Positions 12,401-24,109 of a stretch of 64,000 nt of DNA are shown in pieces. The notes under the pieces were generated by a model. That model was not told the origin of the DNA, ran no database searches, and was given only the letters and a program-made list of their open reading frames with translations. Made by a program: the position numbers and the translations under genes. Source of the DNA: Nereocystis luetkeana (Eukaryota; Sar; Phaeophyceae; Laminariales; Laminariaceae); assembly GCA_031213475.1 (NCBI GenBank), contig JARUPZ010000002.1, positions 10,209,628 through 10,273,627 of the forward strand. Direction: 5' to 3'. Position 1 is the first letter of the stretch; every line of letters begins with the position of its first letter.

Positions 12401-15400
12401 ATGAAACTCAAGCACTCGGTTGGGAACTGGCTCTGCCTTCATTCACTGTGAGGACTTTCTTCCCCCCCCCCACTCTCTCCTTTCTCTCCTCCCCCTTATG
12501 CAACCCCTCTCCCCTCCCACGCACGACACGTACATACCACAGTTCACGTGGGCCCCGATTGAAGATATCACGGGCTTTTTCTTGCATTAAAAATTGACTA
12601 TGATTAGCGGAAAGCGCAAGAGCGTGAGTTAATAGGTGCATTCGATGAAAATCGACGAGCATGTGGGAATGCTGAACCCTATGCGCGACCGAAAAATCAA
12701 GGCGCGTACCGGGGGGGAGAAGGGTAGACACCTGTGACCACGGCTTGTCCAGAAGTTTGTTGAGAGTAAAGACCTCCTACGAGTCAGGCTGGAAAGTAAA
12801 AGTGATGATTAAATATACATATACCTGGTATATATATATTATATAGGACCTACGGTACACACTGAAACGTATATATTTCGCTAGTTTCACCAACAATATT
12901 TGGTCCTATTTACTGTGGTCCCCCGTAATAGCTCCGCTCGAAACCACGACGGTAGCTTGTAGAACCAACCTACTGTAACCAAGGAAACCGATTCATGCAA
13001 TGAATGCGCAACTCGCTCGTATACCCGCCACTTACTTATATACCAGGCGTGATTGCTGTGCTGCGCAGAACCCTTGTCATTGTTAGGTCATACCCACCCC
13101 ACCTCACGGTCTTTGCACGCCACGTTACGTGGTGCGTAGGGCTGTGCCCATTGGCCAACGATCCGGTGAAGGCGGTGACGGAGACTCTGCAGAAGCGCAT
13201 CCGAGCGCAGCCGCTGGCGATCGAGTCTTTGTCCATGGCCGTCTCCGCGTGGCGCTTCAGGTGATTCAGATTTGTGGTGTGATGTGTCCGTGTGTGTTTT
13301 GTTGTTTATGAATGCGAACACCCAAGATGTAGTGGCTGCGCCCCACTCTCTATTTTTACTATTTTATAGATACCAGGTATTACTATTTACTTGTAATATA
13401 TTTACGAGCGAATGCCATCAATAGTGTTATTTACGAGCGAGTGTTATTAGTAGCTATGTTATTGCTATTAATTACGGGGAACCATAGTTAACAGGACGTA
13501 TGGTATACATAAAAACCTATATGTTTAACCATTTTTACTAACAATATTTGGTCCTGTTAACTATGGCCCCCCGTAATAAGTACAAGTACTTTTCTCCTTT
13601 TCGACGGCGCCAAAAAAGGCAAGGGTCCCCTCTGGAGTCGCCTGAAGCGACCAGCGTGTGTGTCACTCGCCCGTCCACCGGTTGGCGGCAGTCCCAAGTA
13701 CTTTGTATCCTGCTGCTTACGCGAGCGAGCGAGGAGAGCGACGCGCTAAACTGTCTTTCGTACACCTGCTACATATACCGGTATGTACGCCGCCTTAAAA
13801 GTTATCCCCCCCCCCCCCCCCGCCACCCACAGTCTCGAAAGGGATGCGTGGTCAATTGTCAAATGATTAAGGGAAGCAACGAATGTGTACGCCCCCTCAC
13901 GCCCCCGAAACAGTCAGCGGTCGGGCCAGCACGAGCCTCTTGTCGTTGCGCTGACGGGATCCACGGGGACCGGGAAAACGGAAACGGCGTGGGCGCTGGC
14001 GGAGAGCTTGCTGACCAAGAGGTGTCGGATAGCCGGAGGCACGAAGGACATCCCTCGGGGGCTGCTCGTGCTCAAGTGAGGAAAGATTGCTGTGCATATA
14101 CTGGCTGTATATGCATACTCTGTGTAAATACTTCCAAGTATACTTTGTGTCGGGTATAGAGCAGGGGGGGGGTAAATGAGGGAAGGGTCGCGTGTTGTGT
14201 GTATGTCTACCGGTAGGAGGGAGTATTTGTTGGGAGGGAGTATTTGAAGGGAGGGGGGGAGCGGGGGGGGGGGGGGAGGGGGGGTTCATGTCATGCATGA
14301 CCCTAGCCGTATGACCAAAATGAGACCCTCGCATCGCTACGATGCCGGGACGGAGCAAGTCGTGTTTTCTCTGACCAGGCAGACGTTGTTTGAATTTAGC
14401 GCGAAGCGCCGTGGGGTGTTTTGGCGACTAAGTCGCATAAAGGGTGAGAGCTGTTTCCTGCTAAGGACCGCTTGTAAGGCGGGCTTTTTTTTTTGCGATT
14501 TTGCGTATGGACGACCGCGTCGAATGGATGGAGGGGGAGCGGGGGGGGGGGGGGGGGTGGGGGGGTCGACCTTTTGCTGTTTTGGCGCCGACGGCGATGG
14601 TCCGTTTGTCGTAGCAAACCCCTCCTTTTTGCTGGCGGGATAAAACGTGCTCTCGAGTCAGAGGGCAAGGAGGGAGGGGTGCCTATGTACTCGTCGTATT
14701 CGTTTCGTTTTTTTTTTTGTTTTTTTTTCTGCTTTCGGTTGACTCGCGCCCCCCCCTTCGCCCCCCCCCCCCCCCTCGCCCGCATCCGACAAACTGCGTC
14801 GCGGGTATGGATGGTTGCCACGGATCATTTACGTCCTTTTCCCGGCTACGCCGTTGCGCAATCCTTTCGGATGGGCACCGGTACGGTGCGGGCGCACGAT
14901 GCATCGCGTTGCAGTGGGGGGGACTACGTGACGGAGACTAAAATTGACGAGTACCATCAGAAAATACGCAGAAAGCTGGGCCAGCGCCTCAAGTACTGCT
15001 CGGGCAACGTGGTGGTGTTGTTCGACGAGCTGCAGAAGGCCGCGCCGGGAACGCTAGACTGTGAGAACCGACCGACCGATTCTCCCCGAAGCGTGCGTGT
15101 GCCTCGAGGAATATCTTTACGACCGCTTGTCTCGTTCCGAGCCTCGCTGTCACATACATAACCTGTTAGGGGTTTCTACTCTATTCGGAACGCGGGGGGT
15201 CGTGGGGGGGGGGGGGCGGGGGGGTGTACTCGTTGTCATGTATGGCCGTAGTCGTATGGGTCGTGGGGGGGGGGGGGGGGTACTCGCGGGGGGGGTGTAT
15301 TCGATATCATGCAATCGTTGTGTGACCATAGACCCTCGCATCGCTACAATGCCGAGACGGAGCACGTCGGGTTTTCACCGACCAGGCAGACATTGCTTGC

Positions 15401-16348
15401 ACCGAGCGCTAAGCGCCGCGAGGTGTTCGATCGCATGGAGGGTGAGCGGCACCCTACTCAGAACCACTTGTGAGGTGGACTTGCGCATGTATGTCAGCTT
15501 CAATGAGTTAATCCAATTTCCGGTGTGGCCACTTCCAGAGACTTCAATCAGGGTACTATGTAACTGCCTCTTGGGTGCCTTACCATGAACACAACGTGAT
15601 GCGATCATTCCCCGTGTGCGGAATAAACGCCCTCCACCTTGCTCTAATGACCTATTACTCGATTGCCAACTGTGACCGACCCCCCCCCCCAAAAAAAAAA
15701 AAAACCCAACAAAACAAAAGGAAAACGGTACCCTGGCTGTCTAACTCACGTAGTGAGCGGCATGGTTTACAGTGTCGTTGTCAACCGACGCCAACCCAAC
15801 CTATACCTCGAAGTATATCATCTATAGGGGGGAGGGGTGTCTCCAGCGCATGGTGGCTGGATGATTTGGTCTCGTTCCATTTTCGAGCCAATGAAATGTG
15901 TTCTTGCTTTACACCGAGCGAGGTATACCGTCATCGCGCTTATCGGCAGTATAGGGGCGCCTTTAGTTGGTGCGCTGGACCCCAACGTTTTCGAGGAGGT
16001 TTGGTTGCTTTTGTCGAGCTGTGACGAACGAGCTTCCTTTTCCGACGATTAAAAGCATTTTCGCGGACGGTCGATTGTCGATGACGACTCGAGAGCGGCA
16101 GGGGCGACCGTGGACGTTATTACGGGGGGCCATAGTTAACAGGACCAAATATTGTTAGTAAAAATGGGTAAACATATAGGTTTTTATGTATACCATAGGT
16201 CCTGTTAACTATGGTCCCCCGTAATAGAAGGTTTCATTCCCGCTGTGTGTATAGTGAACCTCCGACCGTCCTGCCTCTCGTACATAGCAAGGTATACGTG
16301 TGTTGGTATATGTGATACCGCTGCCGTTCAAGCACCGCACCACAAGCG

Positions 16349-16381
<33 letters not shown>

Positions 16382-19300
16382 CCCTCCGCCGTGACGCATG
16401 TTTTCCCGGGAGTATCGGTCCTGTCCTTCACTCCGTAGAGCTGTTGAGTTGGCTGGACATCATGGCTGCTTGTGTTAGTTGGGTAGCGGAGTAGTAAGCC
16501 GAATACAGTAGCGGACTTGAATCATATGTTTTTTTTCCCCCAATAAGGACACTACGTCGGGCCTCAATCAAACGCGCCAGTCGGATACACAAAACAACCA
16601 TTGTTGAACTCCACAAATTCGCCCCACGCAACTATTATTAGCTGCTATTTTTACCTAGCCAACCAGTACCTAGTCGGCGGCGACTTGTACTCTGGTCAGC
16701 CCATTCGCAGCTCACAGCCCCCCCCCCACACACACTCGAAAAACGCCTCTGATGATATGGCAGCGCTTATGGAGGCGATGTCGGAGCACCCCAGGGTAAC
16801 CTACGAGGAGGGCAAGAGGTCCGTGTCGGTTGACACGAGCCGCGTTATCTTCGTGCTCGTGTCGGACGTCGGAGCCGAGCGCTTGGATGCAGTCGCGCGG
16901 AGTTTCAGGAGTCGGTCCGAGGTCGTGATGGTGAGTCTCCCCTCGCGTCGCTGGTGCTGGTGCTGGTGGTGCGGGTGCTGGTGGTGCTGCCAGTGGTTTT
17001 TCGCTCTTGGACCGTCTAGGTTTTCTTTTAAAAATATATATTTTTATCCTGCCGTCTTGTCAGTTTCCCCCCCGCCCCCCCCCCCCCCGCCCCCAGTTCT
17101 GTTTTCCTATCGTTCGTTTCGCTCGCGGGGTGCTGCTCTTTGCTTTCCTCTACCGGCACCCCCCACTCTCCCGTCCTTCCAGGCTGCCTGCAGTGCAGCT
17201 GCCCGGCTTGGCTGCCCGGCATTTTGTAGTTGTTGTAGTCGTTGTCGTCGTTATTGTTGGTGCTGTTGTTGTTGTTGTTGCTGTTGTTGTTGTAGTTGTT
17301 GTTTTTTCGTTTGTTTTTGTTGCTTTTCGCCCATAGTCCCAGATGTCGCGTTTGCCTGAACGGACGGAACAGAGATATGTTACACCTCCTCCCCCTCCTA
17401 CTCCTACTCGTCCTACTCCTCCTGCCATTCCTCCTCCTTCTCCTCCTCCTCCCCTTGATTGGCCAACCCCGGCCCCAGCCTTTCTGCTCTTCTTATCCTC
17501 GCGTCGAAACCCAGCACTGCCGACGCTCGTGGAGTGGCATCGGGCGGGTGTTTTCTCACAAGGGGATCGTTTTCTTCTTTTTAACGCCTGTAGCTGACGC
17601 AGAGCGTCGAATACTCGTGGGTGTGTCGTGGGACGCGGGTCGGTTTCTTCTCCGGCCCCACGGTATGTATAGCATACTGTATATATCCTGGTGAACCGCT
17701 GTAGAACGAAACCGCCTTCTCCGTTGCGCTTTGCACGATGGTCGGTGTCGCGGGTTTCTTTTGCCTCTCGCATTCCCACCCAGGGGTGGACGACTAACAG
17801 CATCCCCACCTCGGGCGTATTTTTTGTTTGCTTTTGTCTTCCCGCTTCCCCCCCCCCCCCCCCCGCCCTCGCGTGCGCACGGCCTTTGGGTTTGGCTGTG
17901 GGCAGGGGGTTCTCCAGTCTGCCGTGAAGATAGCTCTGGACGAGCAGTGGGACCGGTAAGAGGTACCGCTTCACACCCCACCCCACCCTGTCGCCACGCA
18001 CGACACGCGAGATGCGGAGAGTGCGGAAATGCGGGACAGTCCCCGAACGGCGAAAGTAGGAAGAAATGGACGCTCTGACGCGTGACACGTGCGAGTGAAC
18101 TTGTCGGGGTTGATCGTGTTGCTACAGTTGGGCATGAATGAAGTAAAGTCGGTCAAAAGGCCCTGGAGAGTTTGGCTAGGGTGTGCGGAACACTGGGTGC
18201 GTAGTGGGGTGGGAGGGGGGCTTGGAGCTTGTGTGTTTGGCGGGTCGCCGTGCGGCGAGGGTTGGGCATTCGACGTGCTGCCTTTGGTGGGTGGATGTGG
18301 ATTGGTAGGTATTGTACCCCCCCCCCCGCGATATTCAGGTGGGGCAAATCACGTGTGTGTCGTGTGTCGTGTGTCGTGTGAAGAGGTTGGCTGACAGCGT
18401 CGTCGGACACCGCGACTTCAGATAGTCTCGGTATTTCAGGAGAGGTGAAACGAGCAGTATATCGTAGCCGCGGAGTACGTATTCTTTCGCGATCAATTGT
18501 CGCCCCCCGCCTGTTTACGGCTTCCATGCGACGGCCTTGCAATTCCCCCCGCCCTCCCCCCGGCAGCCTGTTGAAAACTTCACTTGTAGGTGGAGTTGGT
18601 TTTTGTCCTGATGCTCCTCCCTCAATGTCTTGCCCTGGTCGGTGAAAACCCAACGTGCTCAGTCCCGGCCATGTAGGGGCGCGAGGGTCTATGGCCATAC
18701 AACTACGGCCATGCATGACATGAGTACCCCCCCCCCCCCCCCCCCCCCTTCCCCCCCTCGCGTGCGCATGTGGGCGCGTGTGGGCGCTTGTTCGCCCTTC
18801 TCACGCTCAACGCTTTTGCTCTCGGTTTTTGAGCAGCAAGCCCGTGTTGTACGGAACGTTCTGACATCGTTGTTTTTTTTTTACATGGTTGCTTTTTTTA
18901 CCGTTATCGGGAGCGGCGCGTTGTTAGCCACTTTTTGTATATATATATATATACGCTTGATAGAAAATTCCGGCCTCCCTTTTTTTTTGCGGTTTGTTCC
19001 TCTCACGTGGTTTTACATGGTCTGCGGATTCAAAGACGTCACTACGGTACACACGTGTCACCTGTTGGCGGGTAGCACCGCGAACGTACACCGATGCTAC
19101 GCTGATGCATGCATGTACGGGCACCGATTTTTTTTCGTTTCGCTTAGTGTGGTAGCCCGCGACTGCTGGTGTGCTTGTCGTCTGCAGGTTGCGCTTCGGG
19201 AAGGTGGTCGACAAAGTCATCCCCTACCTCCCCATGGACCCGGCCAGCATCGTCCTCGTGGTCGAGCTCAAGCTGGAGATGCTGGCCGAGACGCTGCCAG

Positions 19301-22300
19301 GAGGCCTCTATACAACCCCGGGTGCGGTGGGTTCAGGAATGGGCCTTGGTGCATGGGGTGGGAGGGGGGGGGGGGGTTCACACGTGGGCGTCGTTTTTTT
19401 TTTTTTCAACCGTAGGTTGATAGCGGGCGAAGGGAGCACGTTTGTTCCCCCCACTCGTACGCGTCGATTTTGAAACCGTAGGTCTTAGCGTTGTTCACGC
19501 GCACACACGTTGTTTTATGTGGGCGTCTGCCCGGTCGGGAGGCCCCGCGTTATTTCCTTTGGCGCCGGCTACAATCTCCCTGATTTTTGTTGTGAGCACC
19601 TTGCTTCGATCAGGAGGAGGGGAGCAGGACGGCGTGGTCTCTGGTTGTTGTTGTTGTTGTTGCTGTTGTTGCTGGTGTTGTTGGTTTTGTTGCTGTTGTT
19701 GTTGTGGTTGTTGCTGGCGTTGTTGTTGGTTGATCTTGTATGTTGGTACTGGTGGTGGTTGGTTGTTGTTGTTGATGGTGTTGGTGGTGTTGGTGGTGGC
19801 GGTGATGGTGGTGTTGGTGTTGTTGGTGATGGTGGTGATGGTGGTGGTGGTGGTGGTTGGTTGCTGTTGTGTTGTTGATGCTGGTGGTGGTGTTGGTGGT
19901 GTCAGTGGTGTTGGTGTTGGTGGTGGTTGGTTGTTGTTGTTGTTGCTGTTGCTGTTGCTGTTGTTGAGGTGGTGGCGTTCGTCGAAGCCTCTTGTTTGTC
20001 GCTTTTCGTTCAACGCGTTTCGTGCCCGGCTGCCCAACGGAGCCTAGCGGACCCCGTGCAGTGCAGCAATGCAGCAGTCGGCTAAACACTCGAGCGGACG
20101 GACATGCACGCGTGAGTGGGCTTTGTTTTTTCCCCCCGATGATAAGGTGTCGGAGCGTACATAGCAGATTATCGTAGTTTTCTTGTGGACTGAGAAAATT
20201 CTGGGAATTGTCCATGTTCTGCAGCTCTATCTAATGACCAGCCAGAGGGAGCAGCAGGAAAAACAGAGGAAGGGCGGTGTCATACGTTCGTCTTCAGCTC
20301 AGCGCGCAGCTGTACGCGTACCAGCAGAAGAGGCACACAAGCGGACGGCACAACTCTGTCTGCTGCTGCTGTTGTTGATACGTAAAGGCCTAGAGGCTCT
20401 AGGACTATTGTTTCGGCTTGTTTCTATTGTACTGCAAAAAAGTGCTTGCACTGTTACCAAGCATGGTTGTCCGCCAAAAAACGAGGGCGAAGTTCGAAAA
20501 CACCTAAAAGCTGCGCTGCTGCTCTGCGCTGCCCTGCGCTGCGTCATATCGTGAACACTGGAGGCACTTGTTGGTTTGTGCACGCGATATTATACACAGA
20601 CACATAATGTCGCCAGTTTTTTTTTCTTTTTCTTTTTTTTTTTGCAAACCCCACTCACCACCGCCAGCATTTTTTTGTCGCGCCGCCCGTACGTTTTCGG
20701 CCACGTTTACCATGTGTGTCTCCGCTCGATATTCGTGTTGGGGCATTGAAGACCTGCGGTGGCACCTGGTACAGCCGCAGTATGTCCGCTACTCGACCTT
20801 CCGCATGAAACCGAAAACAGGTGGAGGAGAGGTCTACAAGCACGACCTGGCAGTGTACGGCGCGAGGGACGTAGATAAGGTAAAAAATAAAAGAAAGAGA
20901 GAGGCCTCGCCAAACGGGGGGATAAAAAATGATGAAAGCAAAAGAAAAAAAAGAAAAGAAACCAGGTGTATACCTCGTAAGAAACTAACGAGGCGCCTGT
21001 GTAGTTCAAATTACCGAGTCTGGAAAAAAAACAAGCCTAAAAGAAGACCGTCCGTTTTCATTTCTCGTTTGTAAATTTTTGTTTTGTTTTTGTTCTAGAG
21101 ATTAACATGGAGTTGCGTGGGCTAAATAGCCCTAGCTACGCACGTGGGGCTTTTTATATTCAAAATGTTGAAAAAAAACTGAAGAGGGTTTTTATTACTA
21201 CTTCGCTCGGTTTTTAGGTGTGTCATGTTGTGGTGCAAAGTGCACAAGACTTCCGTGAAAACGGCCGCCGCGTGCCGCATATTTTCATGACGTTGTCGAC
21301 GTTTTGCGCGTGCTTTGGCGCCACCGACCGAAAAGCGAACCTGGGAATACTACAGTAGACCGTCTACATACATATAACGTAGAGTGGGAGGGAAGGTGTG
21401 ATGGGCATGTGGGACCGGCCTTTTTCTACTTTCTCATAATTTTCAAAGCCACCACAAACAAGACTCCCCCCCCCCCCCCCCCACTCCTTTTTTCCTTTTT
21501 TTTTATTTTCTTCTTGCGCTGTGTCTAACGCCCCAACTCGCAACCGCTCCCCCATGAATACGACCGGACCCTTCCCCGTCTGGTCCCTCTTTGGCATGAT
21601 GGTTGTCGCGATTGGTTGACGACAGGAGTCCATGCGACGAATCAACGGCATCTTGAGAGAGCACGTTTTGGAGGCGGCCTGCTCCGCCAAAGAGGCCGCA
21701 GCGCAGGGCCAGACGGGGGGAGGAGAGGGACAGGGACAGGGACAGGGGGGGGGCGATCGGCGGTGTTGGGTGTCCCCTTTTCTGGTAGATATCCGCTACG
21801 AGAAATCGACTGAGCAGGTGCGGGGTGCGTACGTGCCAGGTACCAGGTATACGATACGAGACGATACGATGCGATTTTTGTTTTCCTTCTTCTCTTTTCG
21901 CCTTCTTGCCCCGTGGTGGGTGCGGGCTTTTGCTGCACTGCTATTAATATATTTTTATTATATACCTGGTATAAATATATATTAATAGTGCCGCCGTTTG
22001 TGCCTGCTTGTGTGTGTGATTTAGTTGCCGAGCCGTGCTATAGATTCTACGTTTTTTTTTGGGGCAAATGCCAAAATCAGTTACACCTGATCCGCTTGAG
22101 CCAAATTCAGGTTCATATTGAAACGAAGATAAAAACGCGCGCCACGAGCCGTGTTGTGTCCATGAAAGTCGGGCAAAAATGAAGCGCGCCACATGCCCTC
22201 CAAAATCTAAATCGTTTAGTTTTTTGTAGAATGTAAATACCACGGGCTTCACTTGGACTTGCAGAGAGAGTCACTATTAATAGGCTTCGTGTCGTTTGTT

Positions 22301-24076
22301 CTGCGACGGCGGGGGCGCCGACAAGAGTATTTACTCTGGCGCCTCCCCCGTATGCAGCTCTGAATCTTCTAGACCGTCCTCGCGGAACCGCCTGCTTGGC
22401 ACGAAATTATCTTGCCGTACCAAACCTGAGACCACCTCGACGCGGGGTGGTGCAGAGTGCGGACAGCGACCATGGTGCTGTATAAACCGCTGTGACCATA
22501 CATAGAAAACAAAACACAGCAGGACAGCAGGACACGTCACAACAACTATTTTATAACTGAAGCACGTCGCACACCCCAAAGAAGAAATAAAGTGAAACCT
22601 GCGTACGGATGCATGCATATGTAAATACGTACTTTCACGTACAAAACGTACCAGCACAGAGTCTATACGTTGATAGAGAAGAATTTCAACCGAGGGAGGG
22701 CAGATGCATACGGAGAGAAACAACAGAGTGTACGTATGGTCTCTCTGATTGGTTCAAAGTTGGCCAAAATCAGTTGAAATCTAGACAGAGCAGAAAAAAA
22801 CAGGCATACCTCAAGGGCCTTTTCGAGCCAGAATCAGTTACAATGTCAGCCTGGCCAATAGCAGGGCTCCTGGGGTGTGTTTTGTACTTGTTTTTAGCAT
22901 GTACCAGGTAACTGATTTTGGCCGAAAAGTGGCCAGGTATACCTGATTTTGGCAAAAACACGTTTTTTGTTTTTTTGAAGCCGACCATTTCTCACGGAGT
23001 GAATGAAAAAAAAACTTTATCAACCATGTGCAACCGAGGATCTGCAGCAGGTGCGTGCGCAATGAATACGTTTTGGATCAATACGGCTGGTGTATTTTTC
23101 TCACTGAAAGAACGCCTCGTTACATGCTGTAGATATATGTTTACACGCCTCGTGTATACCTTGGTACATAATAAATAGCCCATCAAAATTGGGTGTCGGA
23201 CTTTCGCCTCTTTTACTGTTTTCTTCCGCATATATGTACCTGGTAGATATACCGGTAGCTTGCTATTATTTTCAAAGGTAGGCTTTAGAGCTCCTCAATT
23301 AAGGAGCCTCGAAACAAAATTCGTGTGATTTTGTATGGAGGCGTGTTACGATAGGGAGTAGATTTTGTACCACTCGGGCGGAAATGTAAGGAACGTTTCG
23401 TCTTGATGTTAATGTCTAAACGATCCTTCTATTCATGACCGGCGGCGGGGGGGGGGCTCTGTAATCCTTTTATGGCAAAAACTGCAGTCTCGTTTTGGGG
23501 ACAAACCACTCAACTTTTAAAGTAGTTTCCACCCAAAACGGGACTGCTGTCCTGAAAAGGGCTACCAGGTATCTATTACAACTGAGGGAAACATGGTGGG
23601 ACAGTCAGTAGCTTCTTGGGCGTATCGTTGCAAAAGGGCATTTTGAGAGGCTTCTTAAGCGTGTTTCGGCACGGCACAGCACACCCAAAAAATTTCCTTC
23701 TCCCCCTCCCCCTTCAGCACCACGAGCGATTTCCACCGTACTCGAGGTAAGTCGCGAGGTGACACGACTATTAATACGCCTATGCATGATATGCGTCCCC
23801 CCCCCCCCCCCCCCCCCCCCCTTCTCCCCTCGTCCGCACACCTCACGGCGTTTCGAGCTTGGTGCGAGCTATGCCCGCCTGGGCTGTGACAACCCGACGT
23901 GCTCCGCCCCGGCATTATCGTCGGGGTGCGAGGGTCTATGATCATACGACTAAGTCCATGCAGGAGAATGAGTCCCCCCCCCTTTCGCCCCTCCCCTCGC
24001 CCTCAACGCACGCACACATGCATGCATGCATCGACCTTGCTGCCTGCGCTTGTGGCAAACCTTAACCTGGCTATAA

Positions 24077-24109
<33 letters not shown>

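Larger units (their letters stand above)
6426..13139 (+). other. Torsin-like gene, intron 1 (6.7 kb)
   Basis: Donor GTGAGC, acceptor GTAG. Contains a stretch rich in TAACGTTA-type words (7090-7960 and 9110-9860), Family A copies 2 and 3, Family E, CCGGCCCGG-rich DNA at 11785-11850 and a GTT microsatellite. An unannotated small gene inside cannot be excluded. Confidence 0.6.

Noticed and set aside
17150-18088. 312-codon minus-strand ORF
   Set aside because: Low-complexity composition (Gly/Arg/Thr runs) and antisense to torsin exon 6 with its splice sites.
19495-20215. Poly-Gln/Asn/Thr-rich minus-strand ORFs
   Set aside because: Translation of GTT/GGT triplets within an intron of the plus-strand torsin-like gene.
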